A stretch of 64,000 nt of DNA from Pelagomonas calceolata (lineage: Eukaryota; Sar; Pelagophyceae; Pelagomonadales; Pelagomonadaceae): assembly GCA_918797485.1 (NCBI GenBank), contig CAKKNE010000003.1:2914001-2978000 (forward strand). Direction: 5' to 3'. Below, one piece after another: positions 45,579 to 56,680 of this stretch. The position numbers and the translations under genes were made by a program. The notes beneath the pieces are model-generated. The model had not been told where the DNA came from and did not search any database. It saw only the letters and a list, made by a program, of their open reading frames with translations. How positions within the stretch are numbered: the stretch's first letter is position 1; each line of letters opens with the position of its first letter.

Positions 45579-46322
45579 TTACGATGGCGCGGCGGCGGCC
45601 AGGTCGTCGCCGAGCAGCGCCACGCGCTCCCCGACGGCGCCGTCGCGCGTCACGAGCGTCAGGTCCAGGACCCCGCCGACGGTCGCGTCGCGGCGCGCGG
45701 CCGCGCGGAACGCGGCGACGAGCGCGGCCCGCGCGTCGTCCGCCGAGGCGAAGCGCGGGTACGCGGCGCCGTCCTCCGGCGCGCGCGCCGGCGCCCGCGC
45801 GTCGAGGACGGGCAGGAGCAGCCGCTGCGCCGCGCCGGCCGCGACGACGCACGCCTCCGACGCCGAGCCCACGCTGTCGAAGGCGAAGCACCGCCCGACG
45901 CCGTCCCGGTCGAGGCCCGCGAGCACGGGCTGCGCGAAGTACGGGAAGCGCCGCCGCCCGTGCAGGAGGCGCGCGAGGGCCTGGGCCAGGACCCGGCAAT
46001 CCGGCTCCCGCCGCGCCGCGAACTCGTAGCGCGCGGCCTCCACCACCAAATCGCGCGCGAGCGCGTCGCAGTCCGCGCGGCAGCCGCCCGCCGCGAGCCG
46101 CGTCCGCGGCGTGAGGCCGCGCTGGCGCGCCTGGCACGACGCGATCGTCATGCCGGCGACGTGCTGCGCGTCGCTCGCGAGGTAGACGAAGTCGGCGCCC
46201 GCCGCCGCGGCGGCCGAGCCGTGGTTGTTGGCGTAGGGCTCGAACTTCGGGGCGCGCGCGCTCGCGTGTATGATGAGGCACGCCACGAGGTAGCTACGTC
46301 GACGCATGGCTCCCACGTCCAC
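45579..46322 (-). CDS. PSMB1: 20S proteasome beta-6 subunit (PSMB1-like)
   Basis: 247 residues from 46322, or 242 from 46307. APKFEPYANNHGSAAAAAGA then DFVYLASDAQH matches PSMB1 (F-x-P-Y-x-x-N-G-G), RFPYFAQPVLAGLDRDGVGR matches R-F-F-P-Y...G-L-D, and CFAFDSVGSASEAC matches the F-D-P-V-G-S strand. The N-terminal Thr nucleophile is absent, as expected for the non-catalytic beta-6. It is more divergent than usual. The N-terminal 24 residues include a hydrophobic run (YLVACLIIHASA) that may be a propeptide. Confidence 0.85.
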   Translation of the reverse strand: MDVGAMRRRSYLVACLIIHASARAPKFEPYANNHGSAAAAAGADFVYLASDAQHVAGMTIASCQARQRGLTPRTRLAAGGCRADCDALARDLVVEAARYEFAARREPDCRVLAQALARLLHGRRRFPYFAQPVLAGLDRDGVGRCFAFDSVGSASEACVVAAGAAQRLLLPVLDARAPARAPEDGAAYPRFASADDARAALVAAFRAAARRDATVGGVLDLTLVTRDGAVGERVALLGDDLAAAAPS

Positions 46323-46634
46323 CAGTTTGGCCTGTTGTGCTCAGCTGAGGCTCAGCCCGAGCTCAAAGAGGCCTTCAAAGTTTGCAGCCGCAGGCTTGCT
46401 AGTGCCTTACCGCCGCTAGCTGGCCGCTGTTACTTTTGGGCCTGAGCTCGCGGGTTTCTACGTCGACAGCGTTTGATGGCCGCGAACGTGGGGCAAGACG
46501 CCAGTAAGAGCTCATTCTGCAACGCATGAATGCAAACAAGACTTTGCTAAAGCCAGCCAGCTCTCCTTCGGAGCTCTACGGCTGCGCTGAGGCTGCAGCA
46601 CTGATCGACACAACAATAGCACTGATCAGACAAC
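46323..46634. other. Divergent intergenic region, proteasome / membralin
   Basis: 312 bp containing the CTAG element at 46398-46420 and GCTGAGGCTCAGC-type palindromes. No gene is seen. Confidence 0.55.
46398..46420 (+). promoter_or_regulatory. CTAG palindromic 5' element, copy 11
   Basis: GCTAGTGCCTTAC-CGC-CGCTAGC lies about 215 bp before the membralin ATG and 76 bp from the beta-6 ATG on the other side. Confidence 0.65.
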
Positions 46635-47750
46635 ATGCCCGTCGCCTCCTCACTAGAAACGGTGCTCTTCAGGCAGCACGTGCGCATGGGCCGCGGCGTC
46701 CAGCAGCGCGCGGGGCCGCGGCTGCGGTTGATCATAGAACTCGCGTGCGGCGCTGCCGCATTATTAAGCACGGTATCTCTAGCGGCGCTCCACGCGCGCT
46801 ACGTGGCCGCGCCGGAGCAGCCCGTGGCGCGCGCGTTAAGAGATGCGGTCGCGCAGATGCGCTACGCGCCGACCATTAGGATCGTGCTGACGAGCGAAGA
46901 CCACGCCAGGTGCGCGGTGGCAACAGACGCGGCGCCGGGCGTCGCCTTCTGGTTCGCGCGGGACCGGGGCGTGGCCTTGTTGACGGAGGACGCGCGGAAG
47001 CAGCTGCGCATCAACATTGTAAACGTGAAATGCGGAGGAAAAGCTGTGCCCCGCTTCGTCGAGTCGGAGAGCGTCGTGGCGAACGCCGTATTGACGGGCG
47101 CGGGGCGCGGCTGGCTCAAGGCCGAGCGGAGTGGGGAGTTGTACGATTTGAGTGTGTCTTCTTCCAATTCATGGGCGGTCGCGGGCCGCGCCGCGTTCGT
47201 GCTCTTCGCCACGTCCACATTAGTCCACTACACGCTGCGCGAGACGCAAGCGCGCATGCTGCGCTTCACGGCGGAGTTACGGGAGACCATCTCGTCCCGA
47301 AGGTCGTACGCGCGGCTCGTGACGCGGCACTTACTCGATTCCGCGGCCTTTGCACCGATCATGGTGGGTATGCTGGCCTTCCTCTTCGAGTTCTTCGCGG
47401 ACCAGATCCTCGGGCTGACCATACTCACTTTGGTCTGGGGCGTCGAGCTCTTCGTGGCCGTGTCGGTGCGCGCGCGGGCGTCGGTTTTATTTTTGCCGCA
47501 GATTCTGATGGCTTATTTAGCCGCACTGCACTGCTACCTGTTCAAGTGGCCCTTTGGATTTCGGTACGTGGCGCTGGGCGCGTGCATTTTATATATTCTG
47601 CACGCGTGCTGCTTCTTCTTCAACCGGCACGAGCTGAAAGCGCTGCGCGAGGGGAGCGTGTCCGCGGCGCTCCCGCGCGACACGGGGCCGGCCTGCGACG
47701 CCGTCTCCACCAGTCGACGGTCGCCGCCCCGACGACAACACACGGATTAA
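46635..47750 (+). CDS. TMEM259: Membralin-like ER membrane protein (TMEM259 family)
   Basis: 371 residues. An N-terminal helix (LRLIIELACGAAALLSTVSL) is followed by a luminal domain of about 110 residues. Then come AFVLFATSTLVHYTLRETQA, FAPIMVGMLAFLFEFFADQI with LTILTLVWGVELFVAVS, ILMAYLAALHCYLFKWPFGF and LYILHACCFFFNRHELKAL. This order, with the F-x-x-R/N-H-E-L end after the last helix, matches membralin. Membralin takes part in ER-associated degradation in animals; the role here is inferred. The stop is 10 bp from the convergent U-box gene stop. Confidence 0.75.
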   Translation: MPVASSLETVLFRQHVRMGRGVQQRAGPRLRLIIELACGAAALLSTVSLAALHARYVAAPEQPVARALRDAVAQMRYAPTIRIVLTSEDHARCAVATDAAPGVAFWFARDRGVALLTEDARKQLRINIVNVKCGGKAVPRFVESESVVANAVLTGAGRGWLKAERSGELYDLSVSSSNSWAVAGRAAFVLFATSTLVHYTLRETQARMLRFTAELRETISSRRSYARLVTRHLLDSAAFAPIMVGMLAFLFEFFADQILGLTILTLVWGVELFVAVSVRARASVLFLPQILMAYLAALHCYLFKWPFGFRYVALGACILYILHACCFFFNRHELKALREGSVSAALPRDTGPACDAVSTSRRSPPRRQHTD

Positions 47751-47760
47751 CAATTATCAC

Positions 47761-49188
47761 TTACACCGTGACACCGAGCAGCTCCTCCGTCGACCGCGTC
47801 AGGAGCAGCTCCACCGCGGCGGTCTCGTCTTGACCGGCGTTCAGCAGGGCCGCCTCGCAGGCTCTTCGAGAAAATCCCATGGCCGCGAGGCGGTCGACGG
47901 CGCCCGTGTCTTCCTGGGCGAGTTGGGCCCCGAGGAGCGCCGTCTGCGCCGCGTGCGGGCGGTTGTGGACGTACTGGTCGTACGACGGCGGCCGCGGCGG
48001 CGCGCGGGGGGGCTTCGGCGGCGAGGGCGGGGCCTCCGGAAGCGCGGGCGCCGGTTCCGGCAGCACCGAGACCGCAGGGAGCGCCGCCGCCTCCGACAGG
48101 AGCACGTCCGGGAGCGCCGGCGCCGGCGCGCCCGGCTCGCGCAGGATGCGGATGTGCCGCTCCGGCGACCGGTCGTAGGACCGCGTGCCCACGCCGTAGA
48201 CCTCGCAGACGGCGTGCGTCTTGCGCCGCTCGGCGCGCCGCATCGGCCGGAGGCTGTGGGCCGTCCTTCTTGAATCGGCCACGAAGGCGCCGAGCTCCTT
48301 CTCCAATCGCTTCACGCGCCGAGGGTCCTTGCGCGCCCACGTCAGGAGCTCGTCGGACCAGAGCTGCGCCGCGGCGTGTTTTAGGGATGACCGGCGCCCG
48401 ACCGCGGCGATGCCGCTGGCAAGGTCGCGGCGCTGCGTCGGGACGCCGTAGGCCGCGGCGCGCGCGCCGTAGGCGGCGTCCGCCGCCGCCGCGGCGTCGG
48501 CCTCGCGCGCGGCGGCCGCCGCGCGCCGCTCGTCGTCGGCCACCCGCGTCGCGGCGATACTCGCGTACCAGTCGCCGCCGCCGCCGGTCGCTGCGCGTCC
48601 GTTGAGCGCCGGGAACGCCTCGGGCGCCGCGGCATGCTGCCCGCGCCGGAAGGGCGGCGCGGCGCCGCCGCCGAGCGCGGGGAAGTCCTCGTCCGCCGGC
48701 GCCGCGTCGTCATCATTTTGAGCGCTCGCCAGCACGTCGGGCGGGATCTCGTCGTCGTCGATGACGGCCGGCCCTCGCTGGCGCCGCCGCGGCCGCCGCG
48801 CGTACAGCGCGTCCAGCAGCGCCGCGGCCGTCGCGCGCGCGGCGTCGGCCCGGCGCCGCTCGGCCGCGGCCGCCTCGTCCTCGGCGCGCCGCGCGGCGCG
48901 CGTCGCGCGGCGCTGCGCCGCGCGGCGCTCGCGCTCGACGCCGAGGCGCTCGAGCTTGTTCCTTGCCAAATGCGCGTCGAGGCGCTGGCAGTCGTCGCGC
49001 GTCAGGGCCTTGCGGTCGAGCGGGTTCTCGAAGGTCGACGACGCCACGAGGTAGGCCGCGAGCGCCTCGCCGTCGAAGTAGTGCTGGTTGATCTTGAAGG
49101 GCTCGACCCTGAGCTCGTTGATGGGCTCGAGCGTGATGGGGTCGACGACGCTGTCGGGCAGCTGCTTCCAGTCCGTCGTGGACGCCAT
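47761..49188 (-). CDS. U-box-like / R3H / UBA protein
   Basis: 475 residues. Residues about 12-70 (DSVVDPITLEPINELRVEPF then FDGEALAAYLVASSTFENPL) fit a U-box: D-P-I-T, strand, Y-x-x-x-x-L, then N-P-L-D-R. A charged Ala/Arg/Asp linker contains two short FPAL motifs (DEDFPALGGG, EAFPALNGR). An R3H domain follows near 290-340 (FVADSRRTAHSLRPMRRAER then THAVCEVYGVGTRSYD). A Pro-rich stretch and a C-terminal UBA (AVDRLAAMGFSRRACEAALL) complete it. The set suggests a nucleic-acid-binding ubiquitin ligase. Confidence 0.75.
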   Translation of the reverse strand: MASTTDWKQLPDSVVDPITLEPINELRVEPFKINQHYFDGEALAAYLVASSTFENPLDRKALTRDDCQRLDAHLARNKLERLGVERERRAAQRRATRAARRAEDEAAAAERRRADAARATAAALLDALYARRPRRRQRGPAVIDDDEIPPDVLASAQNDDDAAPADEDFPALGGGAAPPFRRGQHAAAPEAFPALNGRAATGGGGDWYASIAATRVADDERRAAAAAREADAAAAADAAYGARAAAYGVPTQRRDLASGIAAVGRRSSLKHAAAQLWSDELLTWARKDPRRVKRLEKELGAFVADSRRTAHSLRPMRRAERRKTHAVCEVYGVGTRSYDRSPERHIRILREPGAPAPALPDVLLSEAAALPAVSVLPEPAPALPEAPPSPPKPPRAPPRPPSYDQYVHNRPHAAQTALLGAQLAQEDTGAVDRLAAMGFSRRACEAALLNAGQDETAAVELLLTRSTEELLGVTV

Positions 49189-49568
49189 CGATGCGAGTCA
49201 CTGCGGCTGCTTGTGCTCTACTCGATCAATGCGCTAGCTCAATCGCTGTAATAAGTGCTTGAGCGCAGCTATAGGTGCGCGCGCCAGCCAGGGCATCTTT
49301 GCGGCGCTTGACGGGTTTTTCACTTTTGCAAAATCGATCAAACGAGCGCAGTAGTAGCTCAAAAAAGACTCTCTGCACCCGCATCGATTGCGCTTGAAGC
49401 CGCCACAGCGGTAGGACGAGCCCTCGCGACGCAAACAGACCACAGCTCTCTGGCAGCACAAATTGCAGGCGAGGCCACGGCCGCATTCGTCGTCCGCTGC
49501 AGGCGCGGAGTGTATATAAGCGTTCTTGACACCCTAGCCATTGGGCGTATTATTGCTTGACGACGGAC
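49189..49568. other. Divergent intergenic region, U-box / ALKBH1
   Basis: 380 bp. A fragment GCTAGCTCAATCGCTGTAAT recalls half of a reverse CTAG element. A TATA box lies near the ALKBH1 start. Confidence 0.5.
49513..49520 (+). promoter_or_regulatory. TATA box candidate for ALKBH1
   Basis: TATATAAG lies 49 bp before the ATG. Few genes in this window have such a sequence; no full CTAG element is present here. Confidence 0.5.
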
Positions 49569-50574
49569 ATGGGCCGCCGCAAAAGCCAGGCGCCCGCAGC
49601 GGAGACGCCACAGACATCGATCACCGCGTTCCGCGAGGCCGAGAAGCGCTACCGGCCGCGGACGCGGACGCCCACCGACTACAGCGACGTGCTGGACCTG
49701 CGCGACGGCGCGGCCGCCGGCGTGGCCGCGGGCGCCGTGAGGCGCGCGGGACCGGGAGCCTACGAACTCACGGATAGGCCGGGCCTGTTCGTGCTGCCGG
49801 GCGTCGTCGCGCCGGACGCGCAGCGGCGCCTGGCCTTTTGCTGCTACGGCGCGTACCACCGGCCGCCCGCGGAGACGAACTTGACTTGGCTCGCGCGGCG
49901 CGACGGCACGGCGCCGCCGCCGCGGACCGCCGCGCCGCCCGCGAACCTGCGGTGGGCGACGCTCGGCCGCCACTACAACTGGACGGAGCGGACGTACGCG
50001 TGCGACCACGCCGAGCCGATGCCCCGCCACGTCGCCGAGCTCTGCGACGACCTGTGCGGTTTGATTGGTGTGACGATGAACGCCGAGGCGGCCATCGTGA
50101 ACTACTACCGGCCGGGCGACACCATGGGCGGCCACGTCGACGACGCGGAGACGGACCGCTCGTTGCCGCTCGTGTCGGTCAGTCTTGGATGCAGCGCGGC
50201 GCGGTGCGAAATCAAGTGGTCGTGCGATCGCGGCACTGGTTCATTTCCATGCAGGCGCGGTGTTCCTCGTCGGCGGCGCGACGCGCGACGTGGCGCCGAC
50301 GGCCGTGTGGCTGCGCTCGGGCGACGCGTGCGTCTTCGTCGGCGAAGCGGCGCGGTCCTACTACCACGGCGTCCCCCGCATCTTACCGGACACGTGTCCA
50401 TCACACCTACGAGAAGCCACGGCCTGGCCCGACGCGCCCGGCCCCGGCGACGGTGACAGTAGCGATGCGGCGTACGCTGCGGGCCGGCCGGCCGACGACG
50501 AGGCGCTCCGCGGCCTCTGCGAGTTCCTCCGCGGGTCGCGGCTCAACCTCAACGTCCGCGAGGTCGGCGACTAA
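49569..50574 (+). CDS. ALKBH1: ALKBH1-like 2-oxoglutarate/Fe(II) dioxygenase, two exons
   Basis: Exons 49569-50193 and 50255-50574 give 314 residues. YYRPGDTMGGHVDDAE holds the Fe ligands His189 and Asp191; YYHGVPRI holds distal His246. The intron splits Ser209: exon 1 ends LVSVSLGC, exon 2 restores SAVFLVGGATRDVAPTAVWL, the ALKBH1 S-x-G-x-S-A-x-F-L-x-G-G strand. Reading through the intron would destroy it. ALKBH1 enzymes act on tRNA m1A/m5C and methylated DNA, often in mitochondria. The intron uses a GC donor. A TATA box lies 49 bp upstream. Confidence 0.88.
50194..50262 (+). mobile_element. Short introner-type element forming the ALKBH1 intron (GC-AG)
   Basis: The intron is 50194-50254 (61 bp). 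Right after its CAG lies GCGCGGTG (50255-50262); the donor side begins GCGCGGCG (50194-50201), a 7/8 match, so an 8-bp target duplication. The element ends resemble the 15-bp terminal repeats at 11205: GCGAAATCAAG on the left, TTCATTTCCATGCAG on the right. It is far shorter than the TrmH copy and is likely an internally deleted relative. Confidence 0.7.
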
Positions 50575-50584
50575 GTAAATGTTG

Positions 50585-50719
50585 TTATGAAATCCCCGCC
50601 CAGCGCTCCATTTCCTCCGGCGTGCACCCCTCGGCCGTGGCCTCGCAGGCCGGCCGCCGGCGCTGCATATTCTTCACGAACCTCGTTTTTTGTATGTCGT
50701 GCTGGACGACGGTGACCTC
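50585..50719 (-). pseudogene. Orphan gene tail
   Basis: About 45 codons with coding-like composition (VTVVQHDIQKTRFVKNMQRR, then ACEATAEGCTPEEMERWAGI) end at TAA just inside the ALKBH1 3' flank. Upstream the frame closes at a TGA where the MITE-like insertion begins. No family is recognised. It may be the remnant of a gene cut off by that insertion, or a last exon with acceptor TTAG at the junction. Confidence 0.3.
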
Positions 50720-50834
50720 TAAGCATCACCCGCGTGCGGGTTTTCCAAAAAAAGTTCGGGTGTCTCACCATTTCTAGCCGTTGAGGGCTCTTGAGGGGGA
50801 ATTGGGAGCACTCCGCACGCGGGTGTCTAAGCAT
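50718..50834. mobile_element. MITE-like insertion with 13-bp TIRs and 9-bp target duplication
   Basis: TCTAAGCAT is duplicated at 50718-50726 and 50826-50834. The 99-bp body (50727-50825) begins CACCCGCGTGCGG and ends with its exact complement (50813-50825). It carries no coding capacity. The terminal repeats differ from the introner family, so it is a separate small non-autonomous DNA element. Confidence 0.75.
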
Positions 50835-50922
50835 CACAAAAGTGGTGTAAAAAGTCACTCAACTTATATCATCATCGGAACCCCTGCGGCTCGGGAGCCC
50901 GACAAAATCTAAACGAAACTAC

Positions 50923-53404
<2,482 letters not shown>

Positions 53405-54568
53405 ATGGCGCTCCTGCTCTCAGAGACGGGGAGCGACGCGTCGACGAACTCGCTGCCGCGGGCGGACTCGTTGGTCGACGAGCCGGGCGCCTTCGAGGGG
53501 CCCGAGAAGACGCTGGAGGTCTGCTTTCTACCCGGTGCTGGTGATATCAGAGGCTGCCGCGGCCTGACGCGGGCGCAGCTCGATTGTATCCTCGAGGAGG
53601 CGCGGTGTACTATTTTATCAAGGATGTCCAACGCGCACTTAGATGCGTATGTCCTGAGCGAATCGTCGTTATTTGTCTACGCTCATAAAGTAGTGGTGAA
53701 GACCTGCGGCCGCACGACTTTACTGAGATGCTTAAGACGCTTAGTGCAGGAGGCGACCTCGACGCTAGGCTTGCAATTAGAATGGGTCGGCTACTCCCGA
53801 AAAAACTACTGCTTCCCCGACGACCAGGTGGCGCCGCACGGCTGCTTCGAAGATGAGCTGAGATATCTCAAGGCGCACCAGGGCGACGCCGAAAAAGTGT
53901 TTGATGGGAGCGGCTACGTCCTCGGGCCGTTAACCGGAGACCACTGGTTCGTCTACGTGTCGGACCAGTGTGAGCGGCCGGCGTCTTCCGCTACCGAAAG
54001 GACCGTGAACGTCATGATGTTCGACTTGCCCGAGGACGTGCGGAGGCACTTTCACCTGCAGGGCGACGAGGACTCCGATTTAAGGGCGGCTGGTCGGGCA
54101 ATGACGCAAAGAAGTGGCCTCAAAGCGCTCATACCAGGTAAGGTCGACGACCACGCCTTCGCGCCGTGCGGCTACTCGCTGAACGCCTTGTCGTTCGAGT
54201 CGTACACTACTGTCCACGTCACTCCCGAAGCGTCCTGCTCCTACGCGTCCTTCGAGACGAACACGGCCCTGAAGTCGTATGGCAGTTTGGTGAAGAACGT
54301 GCTGGCGGTCTTCCGGCCGAAGCGCGTCGTACTCACACTCTTCGCGGACGAAGCTGGCTTGCGCGAGCTGCCGCGGTCGGCGCTCTTCGACGGCCAGCCG
54401 CGCTTGGACGTGTCGGGCTCGACGTATGTTAGGGAGAACCTTTCTTCCACACAAGTCGAGCACGACTGCGTCTGCATGATGGCGAACTACACGCTCAAAA
54501 GACCGGGCGCGTCGCGGACGGCGACGCCATCTAGTCCCCTGCGGCCGCGCATCGGCTCGCTCCAGTAG
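53405..54568 (+). CDS. AMD1: S-adenosylmethionine decarboxylase proenzyme
   Basis: 387 residues from ATG 53405 (MALLLSETGS). FEGPEKTLEVCF is the conserved N-terminal strand. YVLSESSLFVY near residue 82 is the self-cleavage site: the Glu86-Ser87 bond breaks, and Ser87 becomes the pyruvoyl cofactor. WVGYSRKNYCFPD, FAPCGYSLNAL (proton-donor Cys region) and FETN/SYASFE follow the family order. It makes decarboxylated AdoMet for spermidine and spermine synthesis in the cytosol. A six-codon uORF nine bases upstream probably confers polyamine control. It is a single exon. Confidence 0.95.
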   Translation: MALLLSETGSDASTNSLPRADSLVDEPGAFEGPEKTLEVCFLPGAGDIRGCRGLTRAQLDCILEEARCTILSRMSNAHLDAYVLSESSLFVYAHKVVVKTCGRTTLLRCLRRLVQEATSTLGLQLEWVGYSRKNYCFPDDQVAPHGCFEDELRYLKAHQGDAEKVFDGSGYVLGPLTGDHWFVYVSDQCERPASSATERTVNVMMFDLPEDVRRHFHLQGDEDSDLRAAGRAMTQRSGLKALIPGKVDDHAFAPCGYSLNALSFESYTTVHVTPEASCSYASFETNTALKSYGSLVKNVLAVFRPKRVVLTLFADEAGLRELPRSALFDGQPRLDVSGSTYVRENLSSTQVEHDCVCMMANYTLKRPGASRTATPSSPLRPRIGSLQ

Positions 54569-54976
54569 GGCGCGCCCCGCCGCAACGGCAACACTCTCCC
54601 TAACTTATACTGTACTCGTATCCTTTGTTAGATGCCGTTGTCGGGTACGCGTGTGCCGCCGCGGCGCCGTGGACACTTGGCGCTATCGTGATGCGTTGTA
54701 TGAAACGGCTATCACTCGGCGACGGCGTATGGGGACCGGGGGTGGGACGGGCGTCCGCTCAAGCGGCTTGGTGGAATCTTTGGTAGTTAGGCTGCCTAGT
54801 TCTAAGCAAAGCAAACGGCTTCGCGGAGGTTCACAAAGCAAAAAAAAGCGTGTGGAATATACAAGCTTTACACTTCTTGTGGAAACGGTTGGGGCCGCTG
54901 GAGCGTGCCTCGCCGGGGAACCCTTCTCGGGCTCGACCCTGATGCGGACTGCCTCCGGCGACGCCGCGCGAAACGC
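54569..54976. other. Convergent intergenic region, AdoMetDC / actin
   Basis: 408 bp. An open frame on the plus strand here has no family resemblance. No repeat or element is recognised. Confidence 0.5.
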
Positions 54977-56110
54977 CTAGAAGCACTTGCGGTGCACGAT
55001 GGCCGGGCCGGACTCGTCGTACTCGGCCTTGGAGATCCACATCGACTGGAAGGTCGAGAGCGACGAGAGGATGGAGCCGCCGATCCAGACGGAGTACTTG
55101 CGCTCCGGCGGCGCGACGACCTTGATCTTCATCGTCGACGGCGCGAGCGCCGTGAGCTCCTTGGTCATGCGCTCGCCGATGCCCGGGTACATGGTCGTGC
55201 CGCCCGAGAGCACGATGTTGGCGTAGAGGTCCTTGCGGATGTCGACGTCGCACTTCATGATCGTCTGGAACGTGCAGTCGTGGATGCCCGAGGCCTCCTT
55301 GCCGATGAACGAGGGCTGGAACAGCACCTCGGGGCAGCGGAAGCGCTCGTTGCCGATGACGATGACGTTGCCGTCGGGGAGCTCGTACGACTTCTCGAGG
55401 GCCGACGACTCGGCGGCCGTCTTCATCTCCTGGTCGAAGTCGAGGGCGATGTACGTGAGCTTCTCCTTGATGTCGCGCACGATCTCGCGCTCGGCCGTCG
55501 TCGTGAACGAGTAGCCGCGCTCCGTGAGGATCTTCATCATGTAGTCCGTGAGGTCGCGGCCCGCGAGGTCGAGGCGCACGATGGCGTGCGGCAGGGCGTA
55601 GCCCTCGTAGATGGGCACCGTGTGCGAGACGCCGTCGCCCGAGTCGAGCACGCAGCCCGTCGTGCGGCCCGAGGCGTAGAGCGAGAGCACGGCCTGGATG
55701 TTGACGTACATGGCCGGCACGTTGAAGGTCTCGAACATGATCTGCGTCATGCGCTCGCGGTTCGCCTTGGGGTTGAGCGGCGCCTCCGTGAGGAGGACCG
55801 GGTGCTCCTCGGGCGCGACGCGGAGCTCGTTGTAGAAGGTGTGGTGCCAGATCTTCTCCATGTCGTCCCAGTTCGTCACGATGCCGTGCTCGATGGGGTA
55901 CTTGAGCGTGAGCACGCCGCGCTTCGACTGGGCCTCGTCGCCGACGTAGGCGTCCTTCTGGTCCATGCCGACCATGATCCCGGGGTGCTTCGGGCGGCCG
56001 ACGATGGACGGGAAGACGGCGCGCGGGGCGTCGTCGCCGGCGAAGCCGGCCTTGCACATGCCCGAGCCGTTGTCGACGACGAGCGCCTGCACGTCTTCGT
56101 CCTCGGCCAT
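54977..56110 (-). CDS. ACT: Actin
   Basis: 377 residues, a conventional actin from start ([20 protein letters not shown]) to end ([20 protein letters not shown]). The nucleotide-binding loops [19 protein letters not shown] and [20 protein letters not shown] are intact, as is the hydrophobic plug region. It has no introns. Codon use is strongly C/G-biased, which opens a 417-codon shadow frame on the other strand. It forms cytoplasmic filaments. Confidence 0.99.
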
Positions 56111-56680
56111 GGTTGTTATTTAAGGGTCCTGCGGGGGGCGCGGCGGTCATGGTTATGATCAGGAACGGCGCGCGGGGCCGCGGGCGGAGGGCGCGGCGCC
56201 GAATCTCGCGAGGCGCCAAATATTATCTTCGGCAGCTGGGGCCCCGTCGCGGCCTCGCGGCGCTGCGCTTTTTCTCACGGCGACGGCGCGGCGAGAGCGC
56301 GAACGACAGACGCAGCCCCCCGGTGAATGAGGCGCTGTGGCGTGCTTTTGGAGCCTCGTTGTTTAGGTGGCGAGTTCGGGGAAAATCGAGCGGCCGGCTT
56401 TTTGGGTTCCTACACGCGTTCATCCCTTCGAGCGTCCGGGGGGCGTCGAGGACCCGCTCCGAGGCCTCCGCGAGGCCCTGGCGCCGGAAATGGTTCCCAG
56501 CAACCCTGCCATTTCCATCCATCTCAATGCATGGCGGGACGGATTTGCGCCCGGGACATCTCGATGGCGCTGTAAGGACGGTTGGAAGGACTGCTCTCCA
56601 TATATAGCAACGAGCAACGTGCCATGCACCGATAGGGGCAGCAACAAAAATGCTCTCTCGTAGCTGCTGAGAGAGCACCA
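56111..56680. other. Divergent intergenic region, actin / VPS9
   Basis: 570 bp, the longest non-coding interval here. TATATA at 56601-56606 lies 75 bp before the VPS9 gene ATG. No CTAG element and no gene are seen. Confidence 0.5.

Larger units (their letters stand above)
50575..50922. other. Convergent intergenic region, ALKBH1 / phytoene desaturase
   Basis: 348 bp holding the orphan tail and the MITE-like element. It is unusually long for a convergent gap here (others are 10-150 bp). Confidence 0.6.

Noticed and set aside
54905-56158. 417-codon plus-strand frame over actin
   Set aside because: It is the complement of a G/C-biased actin gene; its protein is an Arg/His/Leu/Val-rich low-complexity shadow.
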